Positions 45,328 through 54,453 are shown, counted from the stretch's first letter. The stretch: DNA of 64,000 bases from Sphingobium sp. (GCA_023266575.1 JAHFPV010000011.1:1-64000), one strand, 5' to 3'. A program made the numbers and translations. The notes: generated from the letters alone by a model not told the origin.

Positions 45328-45654
45328 TCAGACCGAGAAGCTGGTGCCGCAACCGCAACCGGCGGTGGCGTTGGGGTTGGTCACCTTGAACGCCGCGCCG
45401 CCCAGATCGGACACGAAATCCACCGCCGACCCGCGCACCAGGTCCAGGCTGACGTCATCGACCACCAGCGTCACGCCATCGCGCTCGACCGACAGATCGT
45501 CCGCCTCGATGCTGTCGGCCAGGCCGAAGCGATATTGGAAGCCCGAACAGCCGCCACCCTCCACCGCCAGCCGCAGGATCGCAGGCTTGCCCTGTTTGGC
45601 GGCGATCGCGGCGACACGGGCAGCGGCAGATGGGGTGAGATCAATATCTGTCAT
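45328..45654 (-). CDS. erpA: Iron-sulfur cluster insertion protein (ErpA/A-type carrier)
   Basis: 108 residues. A-type carrier motifs: LAVEGGGCSGFQYRF (C36) and TAGCGCGTSF (C100, C102), the three conserved cysteines that bind the cluster. ErpA/IscA proteins pass Fe-S clusters to target enzymes in the cytoplasm. Upstream of xthA on the same strand. Confidence 0.9.
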   Translation of the reverse strand: MTDIDLTPSAAARVAAIAAKQGKPAILRLAVEGGGCSGFQYRFGLADSIEADDLSVERDGVTLVVDDVSLDLVRGSAVDFVSDLGGAAFKVTNPNATAGCGCGTSFSV

Positions 45655-45717
45655 GGCACCCTAGATAGGGTCAAGCAAAAGGCACGGCAACCCTGACGCA
45701 ATCTATCAGCCTGCCAA

Positions 45718-45939
45718 TCAGCCCAAGCATGTACCGCACGCCTTAGAATCAGCGCGTTTTAACTTTCCAGCAAATAGTCTTGCGGAAGCTTCATCATTAT
45801 ATGGCCCATGCCATCTGCCATTACGATTGGAATCTGACGACTGCGTTCCACGGCCATCGTTACAATAGCCACAATTCGCCGTGTGTATCCGGACACGATC
45901 ATGTGTCCAATTTTCATAGATGTAAAAGATTTCCGACAC
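45718..45939 (-). CDS. Small Cys-rich hypothetical protein of low-GC composition
   Basis: 73 residues. It carries NCGYCNDGRG and a C-terminal ACGTCLG, two Cys-x-x-Cys pairs suited to a zinc-ribbon-like site, with an aromatic start (EIFYIYENWTHDRVRIH). I have an impression of similar short proteins in varied bacteria but no named function. The gene is visibly poorer in GC (about half) than its neighbours and uses AT-ending codons, which suggests horizontal acquisition. It lies 8 nt before the end of the M23 gene frame on the same strand. Confidence 0.65.
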   Translation of the reverse strand: MSEIFYIYENWTHDRVRIHTANCGYCNDGRGTQSSDSNRNGRWHGPYNDEASARLFAGKLKRADSKACGTCLG

Positions 45940-45946
45940 AGCCTGT

Positions 45947-46675
45947 TTAGTCGACGCTCTTTTCCTGCGCCTTGGTCGGGCCGCCCATGGCGATCGGCGG
46001 CTTGCTGTTCATCGCCACCAGATAATCGGGACCGGCGACGAAGGGCAGCGGGTTGATCGCGGCGCCGTCGACACGGACTTCATAATGAAGGTGGCTACCG
46101 GTCGAGCGACCGGTCGAGCCCATCAGGCCGATGATCTGGCCGCGCTTGACGAAGCTGTTGGCAGGCACGAGCAGCTTGGACATATGGCCGTAGCGCGTTT
46201 CCATGCCGCTGCCATGCGAGATCTGAACGAGGTTGCCATAGCCGCTGGCCCAGCCTGCGCGGTTGACGATGCCGTCGGCAGTGGCGTGGATCGGGGTGCC
46301 GATGGGGCCGGGAATATCGATCCCCTTATGCATCCGTGCGCCGCCGTTGAAGGGGTCAGACCGGACGCCGAAATTGGAGGTCAGCGACAGCTTTTCGACC
46401 GGGCGGCCCGACGGGATATAGGCCGCGGTCTTGGCATTGCCGTCAAGGCGCTGGAGGCTGGAGAAGAGGTTGGAGAAACCGACATCCTGCGGCCCCAGGG
46501 CGCTGGTGTTGATTTCCGACGCATCGCCATAGGGATCGTCTGTTTCGGTCGCATGGGCCGGGGCAGCGGCGCAGAGCGCGCCTGCAATGCCTAGTCCTGC
46601 AAAAATCTGTGTCGCCTTGACGGCAGAATGGAACAAACGCGCACCACGAGTATTGATCATATCAAGTTCAAACAT
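45947..46675 (-). CDS. M23-family peptidoglycan endopeptidase (second)
   Basis: 242 residues with a signal or anchor (FAGLGIAGALCAAAPAHA). The LytM domain is complete: ARMHKGIDIPGPIG (HxxxD), THLHYEV-type HxH in SHLHYEVRVDG, and the TRYGHMSKL segment. It should hydrolyse peptidoglycan peptides in the periplasm. It lacks the long linker of the M23 protein at 4328-5857. Position relative to neighbours gives no clear pathway. Confidence 0.9.
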   Translation of the reverse strand: MFELDMINTRGARLFHSAVKATQIFAGLGIAGALCAAAPAHATETDDPYGDASEINTSALGPQDVGFSNLFSSLQRLDGNAKTAAYIPSGRPVEKLSLTSNFGVRSDPFNGGARMHKGIDIPGPIGTPIHATADGIVNRAGWASGYGNLVQISHGSGMETRYGHMSKLLVPANSFVKRGQIIGLMGSTGRSTGSHLHYEVRVDGAAINPLPFVAGPDYLVAMNSKPPIAMGGPTKAQEKSVD

Positions 46676-46781
46676 GCCGACCCCGACTGTGTCACCGGAG
46701 GCTTATGCCCCTCGGCGCTTCCCGTGTTACTTTTTGGCGACCTGGATCGCCCCCGCAGTTACGCAGACTGCAAATCGCCGG

Positions 46782-47582
46782 TCATGTTGCAAGCGCGGCG
46801 TAAAATTCCCGCGTTAAACCGGCCTGTCGACGCGCTGAGTCGTTGAACGGAGGCTTAACCGAACCACGAAAATGCCTTTTCACAAGCATTTGGTAATGAT
46901 TTGGGGCGGATAGGCCCAATCGGTTCGTCGCCGCCAGGAACCATGTCGTCCCGGCGGCCACATGGCGAATCTCATCCGCCATGATGCGGCGCAAAAATTT
47001 GGCGGAGGTGAAATCCCCTGCCCCCTCGAACCGTTCGACCGTCGCCGGGGTGATGTCGAGCGCGCGGGCTTCCAGCACCATCGGAACGATCGCCAGCCGG
47101 GCGAGAACGTCATGCGCGGTTTCCTCCGCCGCCTGCCACAGCCCGTCATGCGCGGGGAGCGCGCCATAATGGCTGCCGCACTGGCGCAGGCGCCGGTCGA
47201 GCAGGGCGAAGTGCATCGCTTCTTCCGCGCCGACTTGCATCCATTCATTCGTGAAGGCGGTGGGGAACTGATCGCCGAAGCGGCCGATCAGGTCGAAGGC
47301 CAGGTCGATCGCGACAAATTCGATATGGGCGAGCGCATGGAGCATCGCGATGCGGGACCGTTCCGACCCCATCTTGCCGCGCCGGGGCATTTGGCCCGGA
47401 TGCAGCAATATCGGCGCGTCCGGGCGCGCTGGCTGGTCGGGCATCGTCCCATCGAACCGATGCGCCAGTCGGCCCAGCCGCCACGCCCGCGCCACCGCGC
47501 GCGCGGCCATGACCTTGGCATGGGGATCGGAGGTCAGCAGGACATCGCGGCACGCCGCGCCGACGCTATCGGGCAAGATCAA
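46782..47582 (-). CDS. DUF455-family ferritin-like protein
   Basis: 266 residues starting at TTG 47582, which overlaps the bcp stop by 4 nt. Ferritin-like helices are visible: HALAHIEFVAIDLAFDL, WMQVGAEEAMHFALL (the E/H metal motif) and IMADEIRHVAAG (ExxH). DUF455 proteins resemble di-iron oxygenases of the MiaE/ferritin group; the reaction is unknown. The region N-terminal to the first helix (LTSDPHAKVMAARAVARAW) matches the family start, supporting TTG. Confidence 0.85.
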   Translation of the reverse strand: MILPDSVGAACRDVLLTSDPHAKVMAARAVARAWRLGRLAHRFDGTMPDQPARPDAPILLHPGQMPRRGKMGSERSRIAMLHALAHIEFVAIDLAFDLIGRFGDQFPTAFTNEWMQVGAEEAMHFALLDRRLRQCGSHYGALPAHDGLWQAAEETAHDVLARLAIVPMVLEARALDITPATVERFEGAGDFTSAKFLRRIMADEIRHVAAGTTWFLAATNRLGLSAPNHYQMLVKRHFRGSVKPPFNDSARRQAGLTREFYAALAT

Positions 47583-48043
47583 AGCGCCCTCGCCGCCTCC
47601 AGCACCTCGGCGGCATGGCCCTTGACCTTCACCTTGGGCCAGACCCGCGCGATGGCGCCGTCCGCGTCGATCAGGAAGCTTGCCCGCTCGATCCCCATAT
47701 ATTTGCGGCCATAGAGCGACTTTTCGACCCAGGTGCCGAACGCCTCGCAGGCGTCGCCCGGCTCGTCCGACGCCAGCGTGACGGTCAGGCCATATTTGTC
47801 GGCAAACTTCTTGAGCTTGGCGGGCTTGTCCTTCGACACGCCGACGACCGGCACGCCGATCGCGGCAAAGTCGCTGGCCAGTTCGGTAAAGTCCTTGGCC
47901 TCATTGGTGCAGCCGGGCGTATCCGCCTTGGGATAGAAATAGACCACCACCGGCTTGCCGCGATAGCGGGCCAGGGTGAAGTCCGCGTCATCGGCATCCT
48001 TGAGCGCGACGTCGGGCGCGCTGTCGCCTTGTACCAGCATCAT
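47579..48043 (-). CDS. bcp: Thioredoxin-dependent peroxiredoxin (Bcp type)
   Basis: 154 residues from ATG 48043, overlapping the glnE stop (ATGA). The peroxidatic Cys is in YPKADTPGCTNEAKDF (C45). The usual resolving Cys five residues later is replaced by Lys (CTNEAK), but another Cys occurs in PGDACEAFG (C99), a position used by some Bcp proteins. It reduces hydroperoxides in the cytoplasm. Middle gene of a glnE-bcp-DUF455 run. Confidence 0.92.
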   Translation of the reverse strand: MMLVQGDSAPDVALKDADDADFTLARYRGKPVVVYFYPKADTPGCTNEAKDFTELASDFAAIGVPVVGVSKDKPAKLKKFADKYGLTVTLASDEPGDACEAFGTWVEKSLYGRKYMGIERASFLIDADGAIARVWPKVKVKGHAAEVLEAARAL

Positions 48044-50730
48044 TTGTCCTCCTGATAGGGCGCGGCGAGCGCGGCCCAAGCTTGGCCTATGCTTTGCCGC
48101 GCCTTGGCATAGCTTTCAAGCAGACTGTCCCAATGGCCAGCCCCGCAAGCCCGTGCGACCAGCGGACGGGTCGCTTCGGGCGGCTCTGTGGATGAAGGCG
48201 ACACTAACCTGGACACAATCAGATAGCGTGTGATGAGGTCATGGGCGGCTATCAGGTCGGCGGGCAGATGGCCCGCCGCGACCAGCATCGCCAGCGCCTT
48301 GCCAAGATCGGGATCAAAGGCCATGCCGTAGCGGAATTGGGTGATGTGGATCAGGAATTCGAGGTCAACCAGACCGCCCGGCACCAGCTTGACGTCCAGG
48401 TCGCTGGCGGGCGGTTTGTGGGTGGCGATGTCGCTCCGCATCTTGACCGCTTCTTGCGACAGATCATTGATATCACGGTCTTTTTCCAGTGTTTCGGTCA
48501 GAATCGCGGCCAGCGCCGTGCGCGCTTGCGACGACCCGAATATCGGCCGCGCCCGTGTCAGCGCCAGATGCTCCCAGGCCCAGGCCTCTTCACGCTGATA
48601 TTTGGCGAAACTGTCGAAGCTGACCGCCAGCAAGCCCTGCGCGCCGGATGGGCGGAGGCGCGTATCGACCTCATAGAGCGGACCGGACGCGGTATGCACC
48701 GACAAGGCATTGACGATGCGCTGCGCCAGCCGGTTGAAATATTGGGTCGCGCCCAGCGGCTTGGGTCCATCGGATTCGGCGCGGAAATCGCCGGTGAACA
48801 GGAAGATGACGTCCAGGTCCGACGCATGGGTCAGCACCCCGCCGCCCAGCCGCCCCAGCGCGAGGATGACGATCTCTCCACCCACCACCTTGCCGTGGGC
48901 AGTCTCAAACTCCGCGACCGTGCCAGCCGCCAGCGCCTCCATCGCGGCCTCCGCCACCCGACCATAGCCGCGCCCGGCCTCTAGCGGATCGCCACCCCGG
49001 ATGATCTGCGCGCCCAGCGCGAAGCGGCGATCGCCCACGCGCTGGCGCACCCGGTCGAGCAAGGCCTGATAATCCTCGCCCGGCTCCAGCGCGGCGAGTT
49101 GCGTCACCAACACATCGACAGGCGGCGGCGGATCGAAGGCGGTGGCGTCGATCAGCCCGTCGATCAGCTCCGCCCGCCGCGCCAGCGCATCGGCCAGCGT
49201 CGGCGCATGACTCAATATCTCCGCCAGCAGCGCGACCAAAGCGGGCCGCGCGGCGAGCAGCTTGAAGAAATTGATCGCGCTGGGCAGCCGCCCGATCATA
49301 TCGTCCAGCCGGTTGAGCGCGCGCGACGGATCGGGCGCGGTCGCCAGCGCGCGCATCAGGCCGGGCAGCAGGCTTTCCAGCGCCTCGCGCGAGGGACCGC
49401 TGCGCAGCGCGCGCACCTTTCCGCCACGCCAGTGGGCGATCCGCGCCAGCGCGGTTTGAGGATCGGCAAAACCCATCTCGGCCAGTTGCGCGGCCAACAG
49501 CGCCTCATCCTGCGACAGCGAGGCATCGTCCTTTTCCGGGCTGAGCCGGTCATAATTGCGCCCGACCCATTCGACCTGGGGCCGCAGCAGGTCGAGCAAA
49601 GCGTCGCCATCGGCCAGACCATGTAGCCGCGCGACATTGTCCATGGCGGCGGCCGATTTGGGCAGTTCATGGGTCTGCAAATCCTCGACCATCTGAAGCC
49701 GATGTTCGATCGTGCGGAACAGGATGTAAGCCTCGTCCAGCTGCGCCGCGACGTCAGGCTCGATCACGCCTGCCTGCGCCAGCGCGGCCAGCGCCTGCCG
49801 CGTATTGCCCGATCGCAGCGCCGGATCGCGCCCACCATGGATCAGCTGATGCACCTGCGCGAAAAATTCGACCTCGCGAATGCCGCCGCGCCCGCGCTTC
49901 AGGTCATAGCCCGGCCCGAACGCCTGCCCCTGCGCATAATGGTCGCGAATCCGGCGGCTGATATCGACGATCGCGTCGATCGCGCTGAAATCCAGATGTC
50001 GCCGCCAGACGAAGGGGCGAATCTGGCGCAGGAAATAGTCGCCCAGCGGCAAGTCGCCCGCCGCCGCGCGCGATCGGATGAAGGCGGCCTGCTCCCAGCC
50101 CAGCGCGGTCGATTCATAATAGCCAATCGCCGCCTCGACCGGCAGCGCGATCGGCGTGGCTTCGGGCGAGGGGCGCAGGCGCAGGTCGACGCGGAACACA
50201 TAGCCGTCAGCATCACGGGCAGTCAGCAATTCGCTCATCCGCCGCCCGATTCGGACGGCGGCATCGGCAGGATCTTCGCGCGGCCCGTGCGGCAGGGTGG
50301 CCGGGTCGTAGAGCAGGATCGGGTCGATATCCGACGAATAATTAAGTTCGCGGCTGCCATGCTTGCCTAAAGCGAGCACGACGAAACCCTTATGTTCGGC
50401 GTCGGGATAGCGTTCGGCCATGGCGGCGGCCAGCGCCTCCTCCACCGCGCTATCGGCGAAGTCCGACAGGGTGCGCGTCACCCGGTCCAGTCCCCAGGCA
50501 CCCGACAGGTCGGCCGCCGCCGTTACAAGCGCGATCCCCGTGCGCCGCCGCCGCAGCGACCGGGCGACGCCATCCTCCGGCCCGCCCAGCGCCTGCGCAA
50601 CGGCCAGCGCCGCTTCCATATCGCCGGTCGCCAGCGCCTCCGCGACGTCCGGATAGCGATCCAGCGCGCGTGTCAGGAAGGGCGAATGGCCGCGTATCCG
50701 TGCCTGCGTTTCGGGCCAGTCCGTCACCAT
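48040..50730 (-). CDS. glnE: Bifunctional glutamine synthetase adenylyltransferase/removase
   Basis: 896 residues from ATG 50730 with an AGGGGAGAG ribosome site; normal for alphaproteobacteria and a little shorter than E. coli GlnE (946). Two nucleotidyltransferase domains are visible: the N-terminal one with KHGSRELNYSSDIDPILLY and the C-terminal one with LGRLGGGVLTHASDLDVIF, separated by helical linkers and PII-binding regions. It adenylylates and deadenylylates glutamine synthetase according to nitrogen status. Followed by bcp with a 4-nt overlap. Confidence 0.95.
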   Translation of the reverse strand: MVTDWPETQARIRGHSPFLTRALDRYPDVAEALATGDMEAALAVAQALGGPEDGVARSLRRRRTGIALVTAAADLSGAWGLDRVTRTLSDFADSAVEEALAAAMAERYPDAEHKGFVVLALGKHGSRELNYSSDIDPILLYDPATLPHGPREDPADAAVRIGRRMSELLTARDADGYVFRVDLRLRPSPEATPIALPVEAAIGYYESTALGWEQAAFIRSRAAAGDLPLGDYFLRQIRPFVWRRHLDFSAIDAIVDISRRIRDHYAQGQAFGPGYDLKRGRGGIREVEFFAQVHQLIHGGRDPALRSGNTRQALAALAQAGVIEPDVAAQLDEAYILFRTIEHRLQMVEDLQTHELPKSAAAMDNVARLHGLADGDALLDLLRPQVEWVGRNYDRLSPEKDDASLSQDEALLAAQLAEMGFADPQTALARIAHWRGGKVRALRSGPSREALESLLPGLMRALATAPDPSRALNRLDDMIGRLPSAINFFKLLAARPALVALLAEILSHAPTLADALARRAELIDGLIDATAFDPPPPVDVLVTQLAALEPGEDYQALLDRVRQRVGDRRFALGAQIIRGGDPLEAGRGYGRVAEAAMEALAAGTVAEFETAHGKVVGGEIVILALGRLGGGVLTHASDLDVIFLFTGDFRAESDGPKPLGATQYFNRLAQRIVNALSVHTASGPLYEVDTRLRPSGAQGLLAVSFDSFAKYQREEAWAWEHLALTRARPIFGSSQARTALAAILTETLEKDRDINDLSQEAVKMRSDIATHKPPASDLDVKLVPGGLVDLEFLIHITQFRYGMAFDPDLGKALAMLVAAGHLPADLIAAHDLITRYLIVSRLVSPSSTEPPEATRPLVARACGAGHWDSLLESYAKARQSIGQAWAALAAPYQEDK

Positions 50731-50793
50731 CGTCTCTCCCCTTGCGGCGGGCGTGCTTTGGGGCGCTATCGCTTGGGCTTGCGACGAACGCCA

Positions 50794-50818
50794 GAAACTT
50801 TTGCTTGCGCCGTCCGTT
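50794..50818 (+). promoter_or_regulatory. Possible sigma-EcfG-like promoter before the NepR-like gene
   Basis: GAAAC (50794-50798), 16 nt, CGTT (50815-50818): one mismatch from the general-stress consensus GGAAC-N16/17-CGTT. The implied start site is within a few nt of ATG 50828 (or ATG 50834), so the transcript would be almost leaderless. nepR genes are commonly under their own sigma factor in related bacteria. Confidence 0.3.
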
Positions 50819-50827
50819 CTTACTGAC

Positions 50828-51034
50828 ATGGAAATGCAGCGCAAATCTTCCGGCCGATCGGCACCGGGTCGCCAAGGCGACGACGGGCGGATCGTGACCG
50901 TCGCGCTCCCCCTGCCCTATGAGGGCGTGGGCAATGCGCTGCGTTCCACTTATGCGCCCCCGCGTGACGCATTGCCCGACGACATGACCGCAATGCTGGC
51001 CCGGCTGGATAAATTAGGCCAAGTAAAGGGCTGA
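50828..51034 (+). CDS. NepR-like anti-sigma factor (orphan)
   Basis: 68 residues from ATG 50828. The C-terminal 35 residues (EGVGNALRSTY...LPDDMTAMLARLDKL) follow the NepR pattern: LR..Y, then a Pro-Asp turn and a Leu-rich helix ending LD. NepR binds the general-stress sigma factor EcfG and is displaced by phosphorylated PhyR. Here neither ecfG nor phyR is adjacent, so it is an orphan copy. It is divergent from glnE. A frame starting at 50753 is longer but lacks family support. The assignment rests on a short motif. Confidence 0.6.
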   Translation: MEMQRKSSGRSAPGRQGDDGRIVTVALPLPYEGVGNALRSTYAPPRDALPDDMTAMLARLDKLGQVKG

Positions 51035-51106
51035 TCACCCGCAGCTTTTTGTTTACCCATTCTGACTATTGTTGGCCAAGCCGTCGGCCAGCAAGAAGTT
51101 CAAGCC

Positions 51107-51442
51107 ATGATATATCGCAATTTTGCTATCTGTACGCTGGTCGTCGCACCGCTGATCGTGCTGGCGGTCCAGAACATTATGCCAAAGCCGCCGGAATCCG
51201 CGCCTGTGCAGGGCAATATCGCGGATGCCCCGCCGCCGGTCGCCGTTCCTGTGGCACCCCCCGTCGCCCCGCCACCTGCAGACGCAAGCGCGCCCGGTTT
51301 CGGTCAGCCGATGCCGCAAGCGGGCCAGCCGATGCTGGCCCCCGGCGCTGGCCTGCCCGAAACGACGGTCGCGCCGACGGTCGAAACCGATCAGATGACT
51401 ACGCCGGACACAGCCGCGCCCGGATCGCCCAACGCGGAATAA
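51107..51442 (+). CDS. Proline-rich exported or anchored hypothetical protein
   Basis: 111 residues. One hydrophobic N-terminal segment (about 6-22, FAICTLVVAPLIVLAVQ) is followed by a Pro/Ala-rich low-complexity periplasmic tail with AVPVAPPVAPPPAD. There is no recognisable domain. It probably spans the inner membrane with an extended periplasmic linker. Convergent with the ypfJ-type protease gene, 3 nt apart. Confidence 0.6.
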   Translation: MIYRNFAICTLVVAPLIVLAVQNIMPKPPESAPVQGNIADAPPPVAVPVAPPVAPPPADASAPGFGQPMPQAGQPMLAPGAGLPETTVAPTVETDQMTTPDTAAPGSPNAE

Positions 51443-51445
51443 GCG

Positions 51446-52324
51446 TCAGACCGATCCCTTGAACGTATCGCATTGGGCGGGATCGCCGGTCGACAGCCCC
51501 TTGCGCAGCCAGGCCATGCGCTGGGCGCTGCTACCATGGGTGAAGCTTTCGGGCACGGGCCGCCGCCCCGCCGCCTTTTGCAGCGTATCGTCGCCAATCG
51601 CCTCCGCTGCGCGCATCCCTTCTTCCAGGTCGCCCGCTTCCATCAAATTGGTATCCCGCGCCGCCCAGACACCGGCATAGCAGTCCGCCTGCAATTCCAT
51701 CTGCACCTGCAGCGCATTGCCCTCGGCTTCCGATGCGCTCTGCTGCGCCTTGCGAATCCGGTCCGCCTGCCCCGTGATCGTCTGGATATGATGGCCCACC
51801 TCATGGGCGATGATATAGCCGATCGGGAAATCGCCCGGCGCGTTGAAGCGGCTCTCCATTTCGTTGAAGAAATCGGTGTCGATATAGATGCGCTGGTCGG
51901 CCGGGCAGTAGAACGGACCCATCGCCGCCTGCGCCGCGCCGCAGCCCGACTGGCCGTTCTGGCTGTAGAATACCAGCGTTGGTGGCGGATATTGCTCGCC
52001 CGACGCCTTGAATATCTCGTCCCAGCGGCGCTCGGTCGATCCCAGCACCTTGAGCGACGTGCGCTGAATGTCGGTCAGTTCGGTCGTCGCAGGGCGCTGC
52101 GTCTGGACCGGCTGGCCGCCGCCACCGCCCCCGCCAATCAGGCTAAGCGGATTGATGCCCATCACCACCATGATGATCAGCGCCACGACAATGCCGCCGC
52201 AGCCGAACCTGCTGCCGATCAGCGGCAGGAGCATTCCGAGGCCGCCGCCAAAGCCGCCACCGCCGCCACCCCGGCCGTCCTGCACCTCGAAATGGCTGCT
52301 TTCCTGTTCGTCGTCGAGACGCAT
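51446..52324 (-). CDS. YpfJ-type neutral zinc metallopeptidase
   Basis: 292 residues from ATG 52324. An acidic N-terminus and Gly-rich stretch lead to one membrane helix (GCGGIVVALIIMVVMG), another Gly-rich linker, then a periplasmic protease domain with the zinc motif IIAHEVGHHIQTITG (HExxH with Val) and a downstream MELQADCYAGVWA Glu/Asp ligand region. This is the YpfJ/neutral zinc metallopeptidase family, of unknown substrate. Divergent from the patatin gene. Confidence 0.9.
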   Translation of the reverse strand: MRLDDEQESSHFEVQDGRGGGGGGFGGGLGMLLPLIGSRFGCGGIVVALIIMVVMGINPLSLIGGGGGGGQPVQTQRPATTELTDIQRTSLKVLGSTERRWDEIFKASGEQYPPPTLVFYSQNGQSGCGAAQAAMGPFYCPADQRIYIDTDFFNEMESRFNAPGDFPIGYIIAHEVGHHIQTITGQADRIRKAQQSASEAEGNALQVQMELQADCYAGVWAARDTNLMEAGDLEEGMRAAEAIGDDTLQKAAGRRPVPESFTHGSSAQRMAWLRKGLSTGDPAQCDTFKGSV

Positions 52325-52470
52325 GACGCCCTCCCTGTTTAGGCTTCTGCCTACCCGATTCACGGAATGCTGCAAACCGCCGGGATGGGCAGAGGGTTGC
52401 GGACAAAGCAAATTTTATCTGGCGACATAAAGTTGGATTGCGGTCGGCAAAGACTATATTGCACCGCATC

Positions 52471-53646
52471 ATGGATAATCAGCCCAAGCCCCTCCGCCGC
52501 GCCCGCACGCCTTTGCCCCTGCCCCGCGAAGTCGCGCTCCTGCTCCAGGGGGGGGGCGCGCTTGGCTCCTTCCAATCGGGCGTCTATGAGCGGCTGGACG
52601 AACTGGGGGTCGATGTCAGCTGGGTTGCGGGCATTTCGATCGGCGCAGTCAATGCCGCGATCATCGCGGGCAACCCGCCGCACAGGCGGATCAGCCGCCT
52701 CAAGAAATTCTGGTACACCGTGTCCGGCGGGATGCCCAATGTGCTGCTGCCCGACATCGACCATATACGCGAGATCGCGCATCTGGCCGCCGCCGGCACG
52801 GTCGCGACCTTCGGCGTGCCGGGCATGTTCCGCCCCCGCCTGTGGCCCGCGACGATGATGCCCGAAGGATCATCCGGCGCGATCAGCTTTTACGACAGCG
52901 CGCCGCTGAAGGACACGCTGGACGCCTGTATCGACTGGGATCTGCTGAACGACGGGCCAGTGCGGCTGTCGGTCGGCGCGGTCGATGTGGAGACCGGTAA
53001 TTTCGCCTATTGGGACACGCGCGGGCCGGGCGGCAATACCCGGATCGACGCGCGCCACATCATGGCGTCGGGCGCGCTGCCGCCTGGCCTGCCGCCGGTC
53101 GAGATTGACGGGCGCTGGTATTGGGATGGCGGCATCGTGTCCAACACCCCGCTGGCCCATGTGCTGGACCATCAGACCGAAGATATGCTGGTGTTTCAGG
53201 TCGACCTGTTCCCCGCCGAAGGGCCGATGCCACGCCAGATGACCGACGTCTATTCGCGCGCGAAGGATATTCAGTATAGCAGCCGCACCCGGCAGGTGAC
53301 CGACCAATATCTGCGCCTGCGCCGCGAACATGGGGCGATCTGCGCGCTGCTCGACAAGCTGCCGCCCGAATTGCGCAACGAACCGGAGGCCCAGAAACTG
53401 CGCGACATTCTCGATGGCGGTTCGATCAACATCGTTCACCTGATCTATCGCAGCCGGAACTGGGAAAGCGGGGCGAAGGACTTTGAATTTTCCCGCGCCA
53501 CGATGCTGGACCATTGGAGCCAGGGCCGCGACGCAGTGGAAGAAGTGATGCACAAGGGCGACCTGATCGCCCGCAACATATTGGACGGCAAGAGCGCGAC
53601 CTTCGACCTCGACGCGCCCGATCATCTCAAGGAGAAAAAGGCATGA
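52471..53646 (+). CDS. Patatin-like phospholipase (DUF3734 group)
   Basis: 391 residues from ATG 52471. Oxyanion loop LLQGGGALGSFQSG, nucleophile elbow VAGISIGAVNAA (GxSxG) and the catalytic Asp in YWDGGIVSNTPL are all present. The extra C-terminal half is typical of the group carrying DUF3734. It should hydrolyse acyl esters of lipids. It overlaps the 3-hydroxybutyrate dehydrogenase gene by 4 nt, a recurrent pairing in bacteria that handle polyhydroxybutyrate or its monomer. Confidence 0.9.
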   Translation: MDNQPKPLRRARTPLPLPREVALLLQGGGALGSFQSGVYERLDELGVDVSWVAGISIGAVNAAIIAGNPPHRRISRLKKFWYTVSGGMPNVLLPDIDHIREIAHLAAAGTVATFGVPGMFRPRLWPATMMPEGSSGAISFYDSAPLKDTLDACIDWDLLNDGPVRLSVGAVDVETGNFAYWDTRGPGGNTRIDARHIMASGALPPGLPPVEIDGRWYWDGGIVSNTPLAHVLDHQTEDMLVFQVDLFPAEGPMPRQMTDVYSRAKDIQYSSRTRQVTDQYLRLRREHGAICALLDKLPPELRNEPEAQKLRDILDGGSINIVHLIYRSRNWESGAKDFEFSRATMLDHWSQGRDAVEEVMHKGDLIARNILDGKSATFDLDAPDHLKEKKA

Positions 53647-54434
53647 GCAAGGCTTTTGCGGGCAAGACAGCCCTGATCACCGGTTCGACCTCCGGCATTG
53701 GCCTGGCCTATGCCAAGGCGCTGGCGGGCGAAGGCGCGAATGTCGTCATCAACGGCTTTGGCGACAAGGATGCGATCGAGCAGGAGCGGCTGGGGCTGGA
53801 GGCGCTGAGCGGCGCGAAGGCGCTCTATAGCGGGCATGACCTGACCAAGCAGGACCAGATCGAGTCGATGATGGCGGAGGCAGCGGCTGCCTTTGAGGGG
53901 GTCGATATCCTGATCAACAATGCCGGGATGCAGCATGTCGCGCCGGTCGAGGATTTTCCGGTCGACAAATGGAACCTGATCATCGCGCTGAACCTCACCA
54001 GCGCGTTCCACACGACGCGGCTGGCGGTCCCCTATATGAAGGGCAAGAAATGGGGCCGGATCATCCAGACCGCCAGCGCCCATTCACTGACCGCCTCTCC
54101 GTTCAAAAGCGCCTATGTGACGGCCAAACATGGCCTGGCCGGTTTTACCAAGACGGTGGCGCTGGAAGTCGCGACCTTCGGCATCACCGCCAACTGCATT
54201 TCGCCCGGCTATGTCTGGACTCCGCTCGTTGAAAACCAGATTCCCGACACGATGAAGGCGCGTGGCATGACCCGCGAGCAGGTGATGAATGACGTGCTGC
54301 TGGCGGGCCAGCCGACCAAGCAGTTCGTGACGGTCGAACAGGTCGCGGCGATGGCGATGTTCCTGTGCAGCGACGCCGCCGCCAACATCACTGGCGCGAA
54401 TATGAGCATCGACGGAGGATGGACGGCGCAGTGA
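53643..54434 (+). CDS. bdhA: 3-hydroxybutyrate dehydrogenase
   Basis: 263 residues, an SDR enzyme. ITGSTSGIGLAYA is the NAD-binding loop, INNAGMQHVAPVEDF the NNAG motif with the Gln and His seen in BDH, and TASAHSLTASPFKSAYVTAKHG holds catalytic Ser, Tyr and Lys. The C-terminal CISPGYVWTPLVENQI is BDH-like. It oxidises 3-hydroxybutyrate to acetoacetate. Translationally coupled to the patatin gene. Confidence 0.92.
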   Translation: MSKAFAGKTALITGSTSGIGLAYAKALAGEGANVVINGFGDKDAIEQERLGLEALSGAKALYSGHDLTKQDQIESMMAEAAAAFEGVDILINNAGMQHVAPVEDFPVDKWNLIIALNLTSAFHTTRLAVPYMKGKKWGRIIQTASAHSLTASPFKSAYVTAKHGLAGFTKTVALEVATFGITANCISPGYVWTPLVENQIPDTMKARGMTREQVMNDVLLAGQPTKQFVTVEQVAAMAMFLCSDAAANITGANMSIDGGWTAQ

Positions 54435-54453
54435 CGCGCCGCCCCTTTTAAGG

